Shown piece after piece: positions 1 through 10,934 of a stretch of 64,000 nt of DNA. The stretch lies in assembly GCF_014805625.2 (NCBI RefSeq), contig NW_023998464.1, forward strand, positions 496,001 through 560,000. The letters run 5' to 3'. Source of the stretch: Glossina fuscipes. Taxonomy: Eukaryota > Arthropoda > Insecta > Diptera > Glossinidae. Position 1 is the stretch's first letter. Every line of letters begins with the position of its first letter. The notes beneath the pieces were generated by a model that made no database searches, was not told the DNA's origin, and was given only the letters and a program-made list of their open reading frames with translations. A program made the translations under genes and the position numbers.

Positions 1-67
1 TATGGCCGGTCACTTGACGCAAGCGAACGGCCAGCGTCGCCATAGATACGACACTTACTTACTGTAA
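1..67. other. GC-rich coding-like fragment at the left edge
   Basis: The first 45 bases are about 60% G+C in a window near 30%. On the plus strand a frame open from the edge through ATG at 2 ends at TAA 65-67, giving a 21-codon tail ending in YDTYLL that could be the C-terminus of a gene lying to the left. On the minus strand ATG at 43 opens a frame that runs off the left edge and begins MATLAVRLRQV, which could be the start of a gene. Both readings have GC-rich third positions, so strand is undecided. The fragment is too short for family assignment. Confidence 0.2.
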
Positions 68-1858
68 TGGCGCACTGCAAGCATGCATTGGTGACGAAAT
101 ATGGTTCGATTGTGTTGTCGCGAAAGAGTAAAACGGTTTCATTGCATCGATTGGTGAAAAATGTATGTAATATAAAATTATTATAGTATTTTGGTATAGT
201 TTTGCTTTGACAATTTCTGGCGAATTTTTTTATTTTTTTTTTTGTTTTTTAAGTTATAATCACCAATACAATGCCGGACCTAGCAAAGTTGCAATATCAT
301 GTCTGTCGTGTTGTCTACAAAGCCCAGAGACTTCTCAATGTCATCAAGCACACGGCATAACTTCTCCTTATATGATTCGTATTGTTTTTGCAGACTAATA
401 ATTTTAGTCATCCACACTTTACATCATTTTCAAAACTGCTCAAGTTTACAAATTTTTTTTTTTAAGTCAAATTATTTGGCTCCGTGACATATTGCTTCTG
501 TTTGCGTGATAATTTTTGTCTTTTGGCTGAACTCGATTTGCTTATGCTCAAGTATTTGCCGGCGTCATATTGGCTTTCATATGAATTTTGTTCTTAGACA
601 ACTAAATTTTATTGAACATTTTGATAACTGCGACCTGTTCTGGATGGAATTGTAGGCAAAAAAAAAAAAAAAATTGTAAATTCCGGCATTGCTAAGTGCG
701 GATTTTTGCGAAGGCCTGCGTGTCAACCGAACAATGGAAAGTATAATAAGTTATTAAACTCGCTTCGAAAATTACAGTGATTTCAATTAAATCGACTTTA
801 AGCTCAAGTCGTTCCACTGTTATATTCAAAAGCTTAAATATTTCTATTGAATTTAATAAGTAATTCTCTTAGAAATTAATTCTAAGCGATTGCTTTTCTA
901 ATATTTCTCTTGTGAAAATTTGTGTAAATTAACTTTACGGAGGGAGAAAAGTCTGCAAAGTCGATAAAAAGCAGCACTTGGCTTGAATGTCATATTTAAC
1001 AAAGCTTCTTTTTTACGTTCAGTTGCGCCCTTCATCTCTGACATGAAATTTTCAATCGAAATATTTCTCTCGCCAGCTACCAGTGAATCCTCGAAGATTG
1101 GATCGCATATCCACGCACAGCTCGATCTTAGGAAATAAATTCGAGATATCGTAAACGACAAAACGCCTGTTTTCTCGGTAAGGGAGCCTTTCGAAATATA
1201 ATACAATCCGCAAACTAAGCATTAGCGTAAAATTCCTGCGACCGAGTTCGAAAACGGGGAAACTTAATGCCCAGAAACTTCCCTGATAACTACATCAAAA
1301 AAAAAAAAAAAATGGGAGAGCTTTGCATCTAAGTAAAATTTCTGATAATTACTAGAAAAGTCGCCTTAATTTCCTTTTATTTTGCACATAATCTTCAAGA
1401 TTATATGTATATATATAAAATTATTTAATATATGTTGTGTTCGCCATTAAAAAAGCCTAATTTCCATTTCTACTATTAAAAGTAATTTAAAATTATAATT
1501 TAAAACATTGTCGTACTTACGGGAAATAACAGCAATGCAACGAAATTCGAACCGAAAGAAGAAAAAAAAAAAAAAAATGTAAATTTTCTTATATCACAGT
1601 ACGACGCGGTATATACGAGAGAGAATTCAGTTAAGCTTATGGCAGAAGTTATAGAAACCAAACTGTCTGACTGAAATAAAACTCATGACTAAAAAAGCTA
1701 CAAAGCAGTGAATACTCATCTCAGATCAAGGGGATCCATGCCATGCACAAACGAATGCACGCGCATATAAACATATACAGACACAAAGCAGACAACGACC
1801 ACCCGCGTGAGTAAAAAGACTCACAGCTATAGCATTCTTTAAGAAGTTTTTAGTTATG

Positions 1859-1979
1859 TTTTTTTTTTTTTTTTTTTTTTTTCTGTTTCAATTTTGGAAT
1901 GCTGATATATAACAAGATATAAAGGTGGTACGACAACAACAATGAGAATGAACATCCTTTTTTTTTTTTTTTTTTTTTT
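1859..1979. repeat. paired poly(T) tracts, T24 and T22
   Basis: An uninterrupted run of 24 T at 1859-1882 and one of 22 T at 1958-1979 lie in the same orientation about 75 bases apart. They could be the tails of two minus-strand retroposed fragments, but no body or target-site duplication is recognisable. Simple mononucleotide expansion is the plainer reading. Confidence 0.6.
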
Positions 1980-2205
1980 GGTTACTTTAATGAAGCAGAG
2001 AATGTAAGAGTATTTGAAAACGCTGAAGGAAAGAAGATGAGAAGAAACTAAACGAAACATTTTTATTGGTTAAATAAAAAAATATTTTCGTTTTGTTAAA
2101 AATCAAAATGGTTTGCGTATTATACGTAAGTGTTTATATAAATATACAACAACAAATATATACATATATACATAAATGTGTGTTTATATATAAATATATT
2201 AACGC

Positions 2206-2294
2206 ATATATATATATATATATAACATAATATATATATTTAACGTACTTATTTATACATGTGAATATATGGGTGAGTGTGTGTGTGTGTGTGT
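2206..2294. repeat. (TA)n and (GT)n microsatellites
   Basis: A TA run at about 2206-2224 is followed by a GT run at 2277-2294, with TA-rich sequence between. The short minus-strand open frames across it, rich in Tyr-Ile and His-Thr, are translations of these repeats. Confidence 0.85.
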
Positions 2295-3100
2295 TTTTTT
2301 TCCGAGAAACGACAGCACACACAAGTCAACACGCAATGACTAAACATAACTTTCAAGACATTAGCGAACAAACAAGAAAGGTGGAGTAAACTTACCTTGT
2401 ACCGATCAAAGAGTTTAGATGAGAAATATTCTAAGAGGATATAACAACAACTTCCCCTCTTATTCATCGCCAAAGAAAAAAAAAAAATGAAAAAAGATGA
2501 AAAATTCCAGCCTTCACCACTTTTACATTAGGGAAACACCTGTTAATCTTGTATAGCCAGGCACAGGTATGCATACAAATTATTAAGCAAGAGTAAGATA
2601 AGCATGCGCACATCACTCATTATTATCATCATCAGTAACATCATCATCCGCATCGAAGCCACGTATAAAAATTATTATCATTATTCTTCCCTTTCATTTA
2701 AAAAATACAAACAAATAAATAAACTCTGCTTTCATTATATAATAAAAGAATATAAACAATTCTGCTGATATATACCTAAGTATTGATGAATGTATGCGTT
2801 CGCTTGATTACTCTTTGGAAGCAGAAAAACTTGCATAAAAGACTCTTTGACGACGCTTATGCACAGCGTTTCCTTTTTTCTTATTTTTTTTTTAATATTC
2901 TTTTGTAAATTTTTTTTATTTTCATTCTGTGGCTTTCAGAAGACTCTTTGTCGTCAGTTTCGTCTTGCTTAAAGGCCATTAGCGTAAAAAGTAGGTGGAG
3001 TTGTAATTTTTTTCTTTATTTTCTTTTCATGCACAATATATAAAAAAGTGGGACTTTTTTTATTGTTTTGTTTGCTGGGCTCAGCCTTTAAGACGTCTCA

Positions 3101-3147
3101 TTGACTTAAGTCTTTCTTTAAGACAAGTCAACAGTGGCGTCGCCACT
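3101..3147. other. two adjacent perfect or near-perfect hairpins
   Basis: TTGACTTAAGTCTT at 3101-3114 pairs with AAGACAAGTCAA ending at 3132, apart from a small bulge. The next bases hold AGTGGCG (3133-3139), a single T, and CGCCACT (3141-3147), a perfect 7-bp inverted repeat. The G+C of this block is above its surroundings. The arms are too short for a typical animal pre-miRNA, and the function is unknown. Confidence 0.5.
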
Positions 3148-4435
3148 TGGAGCCGCAATATCTGCTATTCCTTGAGTATTGCTTGAGTTTTAAAGGCTGT
3201 TTTATTTATTTTTTTATTTTATTTATCTCTTCTTTTTCCTCTTTTTTTCTGAAATTTAAAATTTAGATTTTATGCTAACATCATTTTATTTTTACTTCCA
3301 CTTCTACTTCAACTTCTTTGCTTCGCTGACTTTTGATTAATTTCAAGATTCCGGCATTATTGATTCGTCATTTTGTCTGCGCTTTTTAAAAAGCGAAATG
3401 TATGACCAGACATTTTGTCGATATAGATATAAAATGATAATCATAATAAATACCTTTACGCGAAAAGCATATTTTGCTCGTGGAATACCTTTAATTTTTT
3501 TTTTATATACATACCTAAACAGGGGAAGAATAATCGAATAACTAATCCAAGTGATTATTTTTATTACTGCATACGAACATAATCTGGATTATCGCTCTAA
3601 TATTTTGCTCAGGTACATTTACTTATAGCAAATTTCTTCGATAATTTTAAGCTGAAGTGTCAGTTGTATGCGCAAAAGTGTACCTCTGCATATTACTGAA
3701 CTTAAATACAAGTAAACGTGACACGTAACAAAATCCCATTTCATGTTTATCTCATAGATACATCGGCATGTAATACGTGTTGTGCTGTTTCGCTATAGGC
3801 GATTCAATATGTCGATCGGAAATATTTTGAACCCTTTAACTGGCCGTACTAAATATCCCAATAGAATTTCAAACCGATGTTTGTTAAAAGTGGTTGGCGG
3901 ATAAAGTTTTTAAAAATTAATTTTCTTTTTTATTTTTTTTTATTCGCAATTGTGGGCATTTTTGCAACTATTGTGGGCGGTACACGTTTCGATTCAAATG
4001 ATTTATGGACTTTTTAAGGTCGAATCGCAGACACAGAAAACTCATAAAATTGGTATCAACAGAGGGTGCACAGTACAGGATTTCTGACGCATGCAACTTC
4101 GCATTACAATCGAGACGATTGATGTGGCAACATTTTCAAGTGTCACATAAATTTCATTGCAAAGCATATTATTTCCCAGGTGGCACGAGCTATTTAAAGT
4201 AGAAGAACTTGGAAATCTTGATGTGTCTCATCTTATAAATTATTCATCATATATAACCATATGCAGTAAAACCGAGAATGCGTTATAAATATGTTTGATA
4301 GGACGAACACGCTTGCTTGTCACTAGTAATTTTGCTTTAGTCCAAGAAATTACTTCTTTTGTATAAATAAATTATAATAATAATAATATTGTGATAACAA
4401 GAACAGCAACAACAATTACGGCAATACTTTAATAT

Positions 4436-4580
4436 TAACCCTTTGCACTCCTGCGTCGTCTATGTGTTGTGATTGTATTTCTTATGTCAACTCCCGCTTC
4501 GACACAAAGTCGACACTATATTACTTGAAGTTATTAGTTAAAGCTTTGGTGGTGGTACATAAGGTTAACATAACTAAAGA
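4436..4580. repeat. old dispersed repeat, copy 1 (starts TTAACCC)
   Basis: This stretch begins TTAACCCTTTGCACTC and ends around CATAAGGTTAAC. It aligns by eye with 9247-9400, which begins TTAACCTTTTCATGC and ends GTATAAGGTTAAAG, with shared blocks between. The TTAA start followed by CCCTTT resembles ends of some piggyBac-type elements, but I cannot find a matching inverted end, so the class stays open. Confidence 0.3.
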
Positions 4581-6831
4581 ACGTTGCGATCAAAAAGGTT
4601 GTCGTAGCTTTTCAACACGTGTAACAGGCCGATACGTCAAAAACAAGTGTGGAAAGAGAAGGGGATAGGGATTGACTACACCCTTAGATTTGTATCGGCC
4701 CGAAGCGATTTGGTGGTCGCGGCTATTATCTACCCAGTTGTGCGGCACCTCATTTTTATCTTTTCCAAGTGCTACATTCTGATTAAATCTACTCCATTTT
4801 CGATACCTAAGCAGCCATCAAAAGATATATTTCGAAAAGATTTTTAATATGAATAATAATTTCCTCACAATTCGTATTGTCTTCGACGTACAAGATATTA
4901 TATGCGTAAGTATATTCCTGTATATATAGATTAAGATATATATTCTCAATTGTATTATAAAAAGTAAATCAAATCCGGATTATTGTAAATATCATATATA
5001 TTGTATGAAGTACTTAAAAAAAATTAAAAGTTTTTCGCCTCCACAAAATGAAAAAGATGGTCGGTCACTACAGCTTTTCTGTGTTAGTTATATTGTTTTT
5101 ATACACTTAGAACGTTTGTCTGCAATGTTTGGAATTTGACGAATGAATTTCATCTACGACTGTTAAATTCTTCGAAGTTTCAAACTTTTTCTCGAAATAA
5201 TTGCATAACACGTATTCATTGATTGATTAACATTAGTATCATGTAATGGAATTATTAGCTTGATTCATAATCTGAACTTTGAAGGTTAATGAATTATCTG
5301 GTGCTGTGCGTTAAAGACATTGTACTCGATTCGATATGATCTCCTAACTAACTTGGCGACCTGCATATAGCTATATACTAGTATTTATGTAAGTAAACCC
5401 GATAGAGCATTAAAAATCGTCAAGGGAGCTACAGAGACGATGATAAAAAGGCGTATTGATAAATCAATAATGTAAGATCCAAGTAATGCACATAAAGCGA
5501 AAATTCCCTCGTAATGAAATTCACACTCGTCTGTGTGGTAAGGGAATTCGACAAACTTTTTGGCTTATTTCGAACTCAAGAAGGTTGAAAAAAAAATGTA
5601 AATTAGTTTCTGTGCTTTTATAAAAGTCAACTAAAGCGAATCTAGAATAATAACGATTATGTTTTAAAAATAATACATAGTTCGTAACGATCAAGTAAGA
5701 ATGCCATTTATGATTTTTAAAAATTTTTTTTTTTTTTTGTGTTAATCTAAAGAAAAAAATGTTAATAATTTATTTTATCAAAGCATCGAGCACCGGACGG
5801 CAAATGTGATCGAAAATTTGAAGAGCTGACCACAACGCACTTATATCGGCTTGCTTAGCGACGGCGATGTAATTTCAGATATACGAAATGTATAGTTATT
5901 CACCGCATAAAATCACTCAACACGAAATTGAAGATAAAAGAAAAGCACTCTTGTTAATTTATTACTTTCCTGTGAGCCCGAAGAATGTTAACCTGAGAAA
6001 TGTATAAATGACTCAAAGAGAATAAGAAGTCTATCTAATAATATCCACATTATACAATGCCACGTATTGTCAGGGAAACCAAAACTTCTAAAGAGATAAA
6101 AAAGTGAAACAGAAAACCTAAGGTAGCAAAACAACAAAATAGAATGAAAAAAAAATGATCAACGAAATATTTGTACGTATTTGTGCAATGGCAATTAACA
6201 TACAAAAGGATCATTTATAAACGGGAGCTCCTCCTGCATAACGTCAATAACAGCCAATAAGCATGAGAGAATGAAAGATGTACGCGCCGCAAAAAAGCAA
6301 AATAAGAACAGAAGAACAGAAGATTAACGAGCAAGAGAGAGTGGTGGCCCAAAAGGGAGAAAAGGTAATACGCAGCAAATTCTATATATGGTCGTATGTA
6401 TATATGGATATCAACGCGATACCCCTCACAGTAATCATGATTCAACAACAAATTTAAGAGACTAAGTGGCGTTGTGATGTTCGTGGCGTTTTTTTCTTTT
6501 TGTCGTTTCTTTTTTTTCTTTTTTTTTTGTAGAGAAAAAATTTTTTGTGTTTCCAAAGATGAACGAAAGATGTTTTGTCTTTTCTTCTTGTTAGTTGAAT
6601 TTTAAAAGTGTTGAAGATGTATTATAACAATATTTCATGAACACTTAAGACCAGTTATGCATAGCTATATGTAGATTGGTTTCTATATGAAAGATATTGA
6701 GCCTAATGAGCCAATGTGGAGTCAATTCAAAACATAAATAAAGATAAATATATGAGTTTTGATCTCATAACAATTATACTATATAAGATAGCTTAGCTTT
6801 TTCTCAGTTGTGGGCGGGTTCATTTATCTTT

Positions 6832-6834
<3 letters not shown>

Positions 6835-6865
<31 letters not shown>
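6835..6865. repeat. (TA)n microsatellite
   Basis: A pure alternating TA run of 31 bases lies in AT-rich noncoding sequence. Confidence 0.95.
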
Positions 6866-6867
<2 letters not shown>

Positions 6868-7009
6868 AATTTAGTTTATAAATTCGAAATTCTTGCATTT
6901 TTCTCGAGATTAGTGTAAGCAGTTTTAATATGGCAACAAGACTATTTAAAATTCAATCCGAATACATTAGATCAGAATATTGCTATATGCATGCAATCTT
7001 TCTAATCAT

Positions 7010-7290
7010 ATCGTACACCATACGTGGTACCAGGATATACTAAGTTTGTGCGGATGTATTCAACAGCCAGGATGACTTAAAATACACTCATACAGAAAGT
7101 GATTTTAAATCAATCTGAGCTCTTTCATCTGTCTGCCCGTATTTCCACGTCACGAAAGAAAATAATTCTGAATCGATCTAAGCTTGTCGATCCGTCTATC
7201 CGTTTCTTCGCCTGGTTTCCTTATCTCAATTTACAGACGTCTAATTTCAAAATTTTTTGATGAAATTTCGTACGCTGTAGGGTATTTATT
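7010..7290 (+). repeat. mini-me-type repeat, copy A, with doubled core
   Basis: It begins with the family start CGTACACCATACGTGGTACC and continues with TAAGTTTGTGCGGATGTAT, matching the copy at 24673. The core, of the pattern GAATCGATCTAAGC followed by a (GTCY)n-like run, occurs twice, at about 7100-7137 and 7160-7217. This looks like an internal tandem duplication. Mini-me elements are short dipteran retroposons with a conserved core between (TA)n and (GTCY)n proto-microsatellites. The assignment rests on that pattern. Confidence 0.65.
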
Positions 7291-7299
7291 GGTAGGCTG

Positions 7300-7906
7300 T
7301 GTCTCACTAAAGTGTTTTTGTTTGTTTTTAACTGAATTTCTCGCGACTTTTGACATAAATGAATTAACCAAAAAAAAATTGACTTTAATCAAAAATACAT
7401 CAACTTTTTTTATTGTCCTGTAACCGTTCTCGAAAGATGAAATATTATTCTCCCTTTCGCCTATTTTTGGTCCTTATGATTGTTTATTAATGAAAAGAAA
7501 AGGATCTTCCGGTTCGTAAAAGAGGAAAAATTTCCACTACATTAACTCTTGATGATGATGATGATCATTGAAATTAGTTGGAAATCTGATGCGGCAAATT
7601 AGTAAAGATGATCCCTCAAGTGGTCTTTTAGAACACATCAATTTCTGCGTGTCTGTTTACATAAACCATAACTCATCAATTTAGTTAAACAGAGAGACAG
7701 TAGTCTTCTTATATTGTTCGTCGTGTAAGTGTTGTTATTGTTTAAATGCTAATATTGGCGCCTGCTGATGCAAGAAGAGCGAAGATTTATGTATATGTCG
7801 TTCCTTCTTTTTTGTTCTTTTTTTTGCTTGTTGCTTTTGTTGTATGTAGCAAAATTTTTAAAATTCAGAATATACGAAGGCCAAGAAATGAAATAGAAGA
7901 GAAGTG

Positions 7907-7941
<35 letters not shown>

Positions 7942-9240
7942 TGGAAAGGCAGAATAAAGTAAAATAAAATTTTAAAATTTTTCATACGAAAATTGCCTGA
8001 GCTGATTTTGTACAAACATAGATCAATTATTTTAGCTATAGTATATGAGTGTACAGTGCTTAGAAAAGGAATTTGATTCGATGCATGCAATTTCGCAATT
8101 GGACTTTGTAGTTGGGAATGATTATTTTGCATATTTTTGCTTTTGTTTTTAAGTAAAGCAAGTACTACTGGCCAACTCATCTCGGAAACAACTAACTGAA
8201 AAAACTTCATCGTGCTGACAGATTTAGGTAATAATGACGAATGTACAAAAAATTTACAAGTTTCTAAAAAATGAATTTAACTTAGATTCGTTATCCTTTG
8301 TTACACTTTTCTGTTGCGACAGACAACCCGAGTCAAGTCTTTTAGTTTGTACTGAGCTCGTTAGAAAATGTATACAAGTCATGTTAAACTCCTGCCAGTC
8401 AGCCGAAACGAAAGTTTATCCAAACATTATTATAGCAAAGAATGCCTTTTATCCCGCAGACAGAATAGGCATCTTCTTGTCGTTTATTGTCTTACTGGTA
8501 TTGTTTGTTCAATTAAAATGTTATTTATTCTAAAAGACAAGGTGTCTTGTTGCAACCATAAAAGAGGTGCACAGAGGATAACACAGAAGATCTATAGAAA
8601 AACAATAGCAGCGATAGGTTAAACAACAAAAGTTAAGCATCATCAATAAAATAGATAGATAGGTTAGACATACATTGGTCAATAATTCTCGGGACGAAGC
8701 AAGAAGTAAAATTAATTTCATTTTTTTTGCCAAAATCGACTTTATTCGTTAACATGATCTCCTCGAATAAAGGTAGCATCAACCCAAGGTTTCAATGGCT
8801 TTTTTATAGAACGAATTGTCAGCTTAGTTAAAATACACTTTAATTGCTACAATGACTTTATCATACGAATCAAATCTTTTTGCTTGGAGCATCCGTTTGG
8901 AATTTGCATACAACTAATTATCATTGGAAGTCACATCTGAAGTATACTTCGGTTAGGACAATAATTCGAATTTCGAATCCACGCATTTGTTACCCATTCG
9001 GGAAAGAGATTTTGCTCAAGGTTTTATTGTAAAATGTTGAGTATGTTGTTTTTTCACGTCTTTAGCATACCAGCTGTCTCTTCCAACTTCTTTTTTCGAT
9101 TATTTAAAATCATTTTCAGGGTATGTTTTTCAATGTTTACTGCTGTCTTGACTATCCACTGGTTTAACCAGCGTCGGGGTCAATAGAATGGAATTTAAGA
9201 TTTTTGAAACTTCTATAAATCGATACTTTCTCTCTTCTCT
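7300..9240. other. noncoding stretch with (TA)n at 7907-7930
   Basis: A TA run at 7907-7930 passes into poly(T). Overlapping open frames at 7938-8733 on both strands are 67-99 codons with no motif, and reflect a local lack of stops. A short GATGATGATGATGAT run lies near 7552. Nothing else is supported. Confidence 0.55.
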
Positions 9241-9246
9241 ATGAGC

Positions 9247-9400
9247 TTAACCTTTTCATGCTAATGCCCAGTTTGCACGCCATTGGTTTCCGTCCGGAAA
9301 GTTTAATCAACACAGGACGTTGCAATTTTTTCATTGTTATTGAGATTTCTTGTTAAAATTATTTCCCTGGCTTTTGTTAGTGCGTATAAGGTTAAAGAAC
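9247..9400. repeat. old dispersed repeat, copy 2
   Basis: This is the partner of 4436-4580. Shared blocks include CAACACAGGACG against CGACACAAAGTCG, and a common ending around TATAAGGTTAA. Identity is low, so the copies are old. Confidence 0.3.
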
Positions 9401-9616
9401 AGGAATTAAAGTTTGCATAACCAACTCAATACTTTATTTATATACCCGCTGATGATAAGTTAAAAATCAAAAATTTTTATTATAATAATTAAATGCAAAA
9501 AATACATGCCTTTGCAGTGTCTTTGCTTGTATTAGAAAATGTCGTTCGGCGATCTATTTTCCAATTCGCATCGGAAAATATGATTGATATTTCTTAACAA
9601 AATCACCGCATCTCTG

Positions 9617-10613
9617 ATTCTACTTGTTATATTCGGCCGGCTAAGAAGAGTTTAAGGTTTTGGGCTGCTAACTCGGCGACGAGTTTCTGAGAGATGGTGG
9701 AGGGGTTGGCTGGAAGAAGAGCTCTTACTCAATAGCTAGTTACTACCGAGGAAATATATTGAATGGTATTTAAGTACGATGAAGGTAGTAATCTAGCGAG
9801 TGCATGGTAGAGTGCATTAGATTAGTCTGCCATGTTCAGTGCAATACCCAAGACCTATATATCGTGAAGAAAAGTAGTTCACTGGTGCTGGCAACCAGGA
9901 AAGTATGGAGAATCCGAAGCAAGTACGGTTGTTTTAACAACCGCCCAAAGTATGCCAAAGGCTTTGCAAAACAAACTGGGAGCCACGGGGGTCAGGAAGC
10001 TCGCCTCACAAAGCCACGTATGCCTGCGGGTATATGATGGACTTTGTTCTTAAGTCGTAATAAATAAATTAATTATATTATTAATGCAAAAAGGAATTGA
10101 CGGACGGCCTTCCCTTTGGCCGATTGATAGAAGATGTCTGGTAAATTAATTAATACATGCAAAAATGGAAAAGGGATATGACGAATAAGTTTTCCCCTTT
10201 TACCGATTTTTACTTTTGAACACATGTCGCGGATGCCTGCGGGTAATGGTGGTAATTGATCAACAGCACAGTGGAAGCCTTATGGCGGAAGCAGTCAGTT
10301 GATCAATTTGTGAGTCCTGACTGCTTGGGTGCGGCCCTTCGGGGAGTACTCGTGGTGGTTGTGGTTGGCGAGTTCCTAGCTAAAATGGAACAATTGAGTG
10401 CAGCTAGGCCTCGCCATTGACCAGAGTGGGGTTTATTGTTCCATACACAATAAACTGTTCTGGACTCTGGTGCTGTTTAGGCCCCTACTCTGTGGGGATT
10501 GTCTAACTCGCCAGGGGGCGTAGTACGCTTAAAAGTGGCTTGGGCCACCGTGGGGTTAAGCCTTTCAGGCAGGAACCCACGTTAAACCCTTGCCACAAAT
10601 TCTACTTGTTATA
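9617..10613. mobile_element. GC-rich structured insertion with 15-bp target-site duplication
   Basis: ATTCTACTTGTTATA occurs at 9617-9631 and again, perfectly, at 10599-10613. The 967 bases between are much richer in G+C than either flank and change composition at these borders, which is what a target-primed insertion produces. The right-hand copy runs straight into the start of a mini-me copy, so the element appears to have landed at that repeat's 5' end. No poly(A) tail is present; the insert ends CCTTGCCACAA. The only open frame (9804-10037, 77 codons, plus strand) is unrecognised. Inverted repeats fill the insert, and two diverged copies of a block lie at about 10065-10125 and 10140-10207. 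It could be a 5'-truncated LINE reduced to a structured 3' UTR, or a non-autonomous or RNA-derived element. The class is unknown. Confidence 0.7.
10254..10581. other. array of back-to-back inverted repeats inside the insertion
   Basis: Perfect arms read directly are: AATTGATCAAC 10254-10264 with GTTGATCAATT 10298-10308; GCAGTCAG 10291-10298 with CTGACTGC 10317-10324; CCC-TTCG-GGG 10335-10344; GGCGAG 10367-10372 plus CCTAGCT 10375-10381 with AGCTAGG 10402-10408 plus CTCGCC 10410-10415; ACCAGAGT 10420-10427 plus GTTTATTGT 10431-10439 with ACAATAAAC 10447-10455 plus ACTCTGGT 10464-10471; GCGTA and TACGC 10518-10528; GTGGC and GCCAC 10535-10548; CGTGGG 10549-10554 with CCCACG 10576-10581, enclosing GCCT-TTC-AGGC. 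One loop is a UUCG-type tetraloop. Such density points to a transcript selected for folding, such as a retroelement UTR or a noncoding RNA. Confidence 0.65.
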
Positions 10614-10850
10614 CCATAGGCCACTTATGGTAGAAAGCGATATAAAGTTTGTCCAGATGTATGTAAGACTCGTAAGGACTTCAGACAGTCGCTCCTTTAA
10701 TCATATCGATTGATTCCGCTTTCTTTAAGCTTGCCTGTCCATCTGTTCGCCTGTCTGTCCGTCCGTTTAGCTTTTTATGTTCAACCTACAGATTGCAATT
10801 TTTTGAGATATTTTCATAGAACTTTGTACATTGAAGACTTTGTTTTGCAA
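10614..10850 (+). repeat. mini-me-type repeat, copy B
   Basis: Directly after the 15-bp repeat come CCATAGGCCACTTATGGTAG and AAGTTTGTCCAGATGTATG, the 5' part of the family. The core-like TATCGATTGATTCCGC and a strong GTCY run (CTGTCCATCTGTTCGCCTGT, onward to about 10770) follow. The distal part decays into AT-rich sequence. Its first bases are interrupted by the 967-bp insertion. Confidence 0.65.
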
Positions 10851-10934
10851 AGACTTTATATGAATAACTGTTATTTGGATCGTGTACCATGGGTCGTGTC
10901 CAACTGTAGTAATTTTTGTTTTTTGTTTATACTT

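Larger units (their letters stand above)
68..3095. other. AT-rich noncoding stretch
   Basis: No exon or recognisable repeat is visible. Open frames here are short and rich in Phe, Ser, Lys or Ile codons from homopolymers. Poly(A) or poly(T) runs occur near 660, 1300 and 1560, with two long ones listed separately. A donor-like GTAAGT on the minus strand near 1512 has no exon behind it. Confidence 0.6.
3160..7005. other. noncoding stretch with little structure
   Basis: Open frames of 60-113 codons at 4005-4847 and 6215-6556 show no domain and no splice context. The 6215-6556 frame includes Lys codons from a T-rich tract read on the minus strand. Apart from the repeat at 4436 and the TA tract at 6835, I see nothing assignable. 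Confidence 0.55.

Noticed and set aside
1506..1525. GTAAGTACG donor on the minus strand
   Set aside because: No acceptor, open frame or leader-like sequence lies upstream, so it is probably chance.
6215..6556. 113-codon minus-strand open frame
   Set aside because: Its N-terminal part is a Lys run from a T-rich tract; no motif is seen in the rest.
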